A stretch of 64,000 bases of DNA from Streptomyces sp. sk2.1 (GTDB lineage: Bacteria > Actinomycetota > Actinomycetes > Streptomycetales > Streptomycetaceae), in assembly GCF_008120935.1 (NCBI RefSeq), contig NZ_RDBO01000020.1, positions 1,103,379-1,167,378 on the forward strand. Direction: 5' to 3'. Positions 61,688-64,000 of this stretch are shown here, piece after piece (positions within the stretch are counted from its first letter, which is position 1; the number at the start of each line of letters is the position of its first letter). Under the pieces are notes generated by a model. That model was not told where the DNA came from and did no database searches. It saw nothing but the letters and a program-made list of their open reading frames with translations. The position numbers were made by a program, and so were the translations under genes.

Positions 61688-62725
61688 GTGACCGTCAGTC
61701 TTGAGCAGTTGCGCCGTTGCCATGTCGCCGTCGACCTCGGGGCCGCCCGGACCCGCGTGTACGTCAAGGGGCTCGGGCTCGTCGTGGACGAGCCGAGCGT
61801 CGCCGCGGTGAACACGCGTACCGGGTCGCTCATCGCGGTCGGCGCGCTCGCCGAACAGATGACGGGCCGCACCCCCGACTACATCCGGGTGGCCCGCCCG
61901 GTCTCCGGCGGAACCGTCGTCGACATCGAGATGGCCCAGCGCATGCTCCGCCATCTGCTCGGCGAGAAGCTCCGCCGCCAGTTGCGCCGCAAGCCCCGGC
62001 TGCGGGCCGCCGCCTGCACCCCGCACGACAGCGATCCGCTCGCCCAGCGGGCCGCCGTGGAGACCCTGGTCGGGCTCGGCGCCCGGCGGGTCGAGCTGGT
62101 CGACACCCTGATCGCGGCGGCCGTCGGCTGCGGGCTGCCGGTGGAGCAGCCGACCGCGACCATGATCATGGTGTGCGGGGCGGCGACCACCCAGATCGCG
62201 GTGCTCTCGCTCGGTTCGATCGTGAGCGCCGTACGCATCCCGGTCGGCGGCGACGCCATCGACCACGCCGTCATCCAGCACCTGCGCCAGCACCACGCGC
62301 TGATGCTGCCGAGCCAGTCCGTGCGCCCGCTGCAACTGGCACTCAGCGGCAGCGGCCTGACCTCGCGGGGACCCGCCACGACCGAGATCCACGGCCGGGA
62401 CGTGGCGACGGGCCTGGCCCGCTCGGTACGGGTCGAGACGGCGGCCGTGCGCCAGGCCATCCACGCCCCGCTCACCGGTGTCCTGGACGGGCTCGGCAAG
62501 ATCCTGCGCGACTGCCCGCCCGACCTGGTGGCCGACCTCGTGGACTGCGGGATCATGATGGTCGGCGGCAGTGCCCTGCTGCCCGGTCTCGACCAGATGC
62601 TGCGGGACGCGACGGGCATGTCGGTGCACATCGCGGAACGGCCGGACGTCTGCGCGGTGCTGGGGCTCGGCGCCATGCTGGACGGCCGGATCGAGCCGAT
62701 GGTCCTCGACCCGCTCGCCTGCTGA
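61688..62725 (+). CDS. mbl: MreB-like actin homolog (Mbl)
   Basis: This 345-aa actin-fold protein has phosphate-1 motif CHVAVDLGAARTRVYVKGLG (Asp and Gly), connect-1 and VVDIEMAQRMLRHLLGEKLR, phosphate-2 TATMIMVCGAATTQIAVLSL, and adenosine GIMMVGGSALLPGLDQMLRD. VSLEQLRRCHVAVDLG is near-identical to what I recall for S. coelicolor Mbl (SCO2451), which helps spore wall synthesis with MreB. The start is GTG 61688 with GGGAGA upstream; a longer frame from 61622 would add a Pro/Arg N-terminus not in the family. It is followed 20 bp later by a GAF sensor kinase. Confidence 0.9.
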   Translation: MTVSLEQLRRCHVAVDLGAARTRVYVKGLGLVVDEPSVAAVNTRTGSLIAVGALAEQMTGRTPDYIRVARPVSGGTVVDIEMAQRMLRHLLGEKLRRQLRRKPRLRAAACTPHDSDPLAQRAAVETLVGLGARRVELVDTLIAAAVGCGLPVEQPTATMIMVCGAATTQIAVLSLGSIVSAVRIPVGGDAIDHAVIQHLRQHHALMLPSQSVRPLQLALSGSGLTSRGPATTEIHGRDVATGLARSVRVETAAVRQAIHAPLTGVLDGLGKILRDCPPDLVADLVDCGIMMVGGSALLPGLDQMLRDATGMSVHIAERPDVCAVLGLGAMLDGRIEPMVLDPLAC

Positions 62726-62745
62726 GCCCGAAGGGGGCGTGACGC

Positions 62746-64000
62746 GTGCCCGACGAGACGGAAGCCCCGCCCGCGGCGTCCGGGCTGCCGATGTTCCTGG
62801 AGGCGGTGCTCAGCATCGGTACCGACCTCGGGCTGCGGGCCACCCTCCAGCAGATCGTCGACACCACGACCGCCCTGACCGGAGCCCGGCAGGGTGCGCT
62901 CGGCGTGCTCGACCAGGAGCGCGGCACCATCGGCGAGTTGTTCACCTCGGGCCTCGACGAGGACGAGCGCCGGCGCATCGGCGACTTCCCGGACGGGCAC
63001 TCGGGGATGCTCGGCATCCTCGTCGGCGCGTCGGAGCCGGTGCGCTCCGACGACCTGGGCACCGACCCGCGCTCCTGCGGGGTGCCGCCCGGCCATCCGC
63101 CGGCGCGGTCCTTCCTCGGGACGCCGATCCGGGTGCACGGCCAGGTCTTCGGCAACCTCTACCTCACCAACAAGCGCGTCGGCGTCTTCACCGAAGCGGA
63201 CGCGGCGGTGCTGAAGGCGCTGGCCTCGCAGGCCGGGATCGCGATCGCCAACGCCCGGCTGTACGAGGCGGCCCGGCAGCGGGAGCGCTGGATCGAGGGG
63301 GCCGCCGCCGTCACCAACGCGCTGCTGAGCGGCGGGAACCCGGCCGACGCGCTGACGACCGTCGCCGAGGGCGCCCGGGTGCTGGCCGACGCGTCCGCCG
63401 GGGTCATCCTCCAGCCGAACGCGGAGGGCGGCATGGAGATCGTCACCGCGTCCACGCGCGACGACCCGGCCGGCCTCGTCGGTACGACCATCGCCCCCGG
63501 CTCCGACGTGCTGGTCCAGCTCCTGGGCGGGGAGCCGGTGTTCATCGAGGACTCGGCGACCGATCCCCGGATGACGACGCATGTGCGGACGCGGTTCGGT
63601 CCCAGCATGATGCTGCCGCTGCGCAGCGGCGGCCGGCTGATCGGTACCCTCGCCCTGCCCCGGCGGCGCGGCGCCCGCCCGTACACGGCCGTGGACCGGC
63701 TGCTGGCCTCGCAGTTCGCCTCGCAGGCCGCGCTCGCGCTGGTGCTGGCGGCCGCCCAGCACGACCGGGAGCAGCTGGCGGTGTACGAGGACCGCGACCG
63801 GATCGCCCGCGACCTGCACGACCTCGTGGTGCAGCGGCTGTTCGCGACCGAGATGATGCTGGAGTCGACCCGCCGCAGGACCGTCGCCCCGGAGACGGAC
63901 GAGCTGCTCGGCAGGGCGGTCGACGAGCTGGATTCCACCATCCAGGAGGTGCGGACGACGATCTTCGCCCTCCAGCAGCCGCCCGCCGAGGCGCCCGCGA
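62746..64000 (+). CDS. GAF-domain sensor histidine kinase, 5' part
   Basis: The gene runs off the right end; 418 codons are present. GTG 62746 has AAGGGGGC 8-15 nt upstream. Two GAF domains (about residues 20-165 and 185-340) carry LQQIVDTTTALTGARQGALG with SFLGTPIRVHGQVFGNLYLT, and DALTTVAEGARVLADASAGV with MLPLRSGGRLIGTLALPRRR. They are followed by a HisKA_3 helix (EDRDRIARDLHDLVVQRLFA, phosphoacceptor His in RDLHD). This is the DevS/DosT-like layout (GAF-GAF-HisKA_3-HATPase) used for redox, oxygen or nitric oxide sensing; the heme-ligand His cannot be confirmed by eye. The ATPase domain lies beyond the window. Confidence 0.9.
   Translation, partial: MPDETEAPPAASGLPMFLEAVLSIGTDLGLRATLQQIVDTTTALTGARQGALGVLDQERGTIGELFTSGLDEDERRRIGDFPDGHSGMLGILVGASEPVRSDDLGTDPRSCGVPPGHPPARSFLGTPIRVHGQVFGNLYLTNKRVGVFTEADAAVLKALASQAGIAIANARLYEAARQRERWIEGAAAVTNALLSGGNPADALTTVAEGARVLADASAGVILQPNAEGGMEIVTASTRDDPAGLVGTTIAPGSDVLVQLLGGEPVFIEDSATDPRMTTHVRTRFGPSMMLPLRSGGRLIGTLALPRRRGARPYTAVDRLLASQFASQAALALVLAAAQHDREQLAVYEDRDRIARDLHDLVVQRLFATEMMLESTRRRTVAPETDELLGRAVDELDSTIQEVRTTIFALQQPPAEAPA

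Overview
The window is typical Streptomyces chromosome: GC is very high, third codon positions are strongly G/C biased, starts are often GTG (occasionally TTG), and the gene set is actinobacterial (TerD paralogs, DUF397/XRE pairs, homodimeric pyruvate dehydrogenase E1, a FasR-fabD-fabH-acpP-fabF cluster, an Mbl-type MreB paralog). I see no transposase, integrase, prophage, CRISPR array, rRNA or intact tRNA. About 63 genes are supported; the first (peptidoglycan-binding protein) and last (GAF histidine kinase) run off the window.

1-12.2 kb holds mostly solitary housekeeping and envelope genes: a HAD phosphatase, a FetB-type permease without its ATPase, a secreted HNH nuclease, DoxX, DedA, several small membrane proteins, a 24-codon gene that looks like ribosomal protein bL37, a DUF4097 lipoprotein, a membrane-anchored coiled-coil protein, an FmdB zinc ribbon and an O-methyltransferase.

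12.2-21.8 kb is a Ter (tellurium-resistance/stress) neighbourhood. A minus-strand set encodes a CitE-like aldolase, a fused PRTase-TRSP-StiP-PELOTA protein and a HAD phosphatase. It is followed by a plus-strand TerD-like gene and a minus-strand set of two TerD paralogs, a DUF475 (TerC-related) membrane protein and a TerA-like protein. A perfect 60-bp inverted repeat, built from the 3' end of the fusion gene, lies between that gene and the HAD start codon. A perfect 26-bp inverted repeat follows the plus-strand TerD gene. This is the best candidate in the window for a little-described system.

21.8-29.7 kb carries an AhpE-like peroxiredoxin, DUF3052, aceE, a secreted I36-type inhibitor, and a 14-TM drug exporter divergent from its probable TetR repressor. 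30-36 kb carries two DUF1023-type hydrolase paralogs flanking a DUF4429/SHOCT protein and a NarL-type two-component system, with an ABAB-type 45-bp minisatellite. 36-44 kb holds a MerR-aldo/keto reductase pair, a decayed FAD monooxygenase, a serine hydrolase, a WhiJ-like trio (ATPase, XRE, DUF397), a C39-like peptidase, an ArsR-type regulator, an acetyltransferase and a pirin.

44.3-49.3 kb is the essential fatty-acid cluster with its activator FasR. 49.4-64 kb holds DUF3145, a GDSL lipoprotein, aldose epimerase, a GH3 beta-glucosidase divergent from a TetR regulator, a Tat-exported flavin amine oxidase, EI24, Ohr, an MDR reductase divergent from a MarR regulator, mbl and a GAF sensor kinase.

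Two themes recur. Many intergenic gaps carry short tandem repeats (15, 16, 29, 43 and 45 bp units). Many plus-strand genes have a TANNNT -10 box only 6-9 nt before the start codon and no Shine-Dalgarno sequence, which points to leaderless transcripts.
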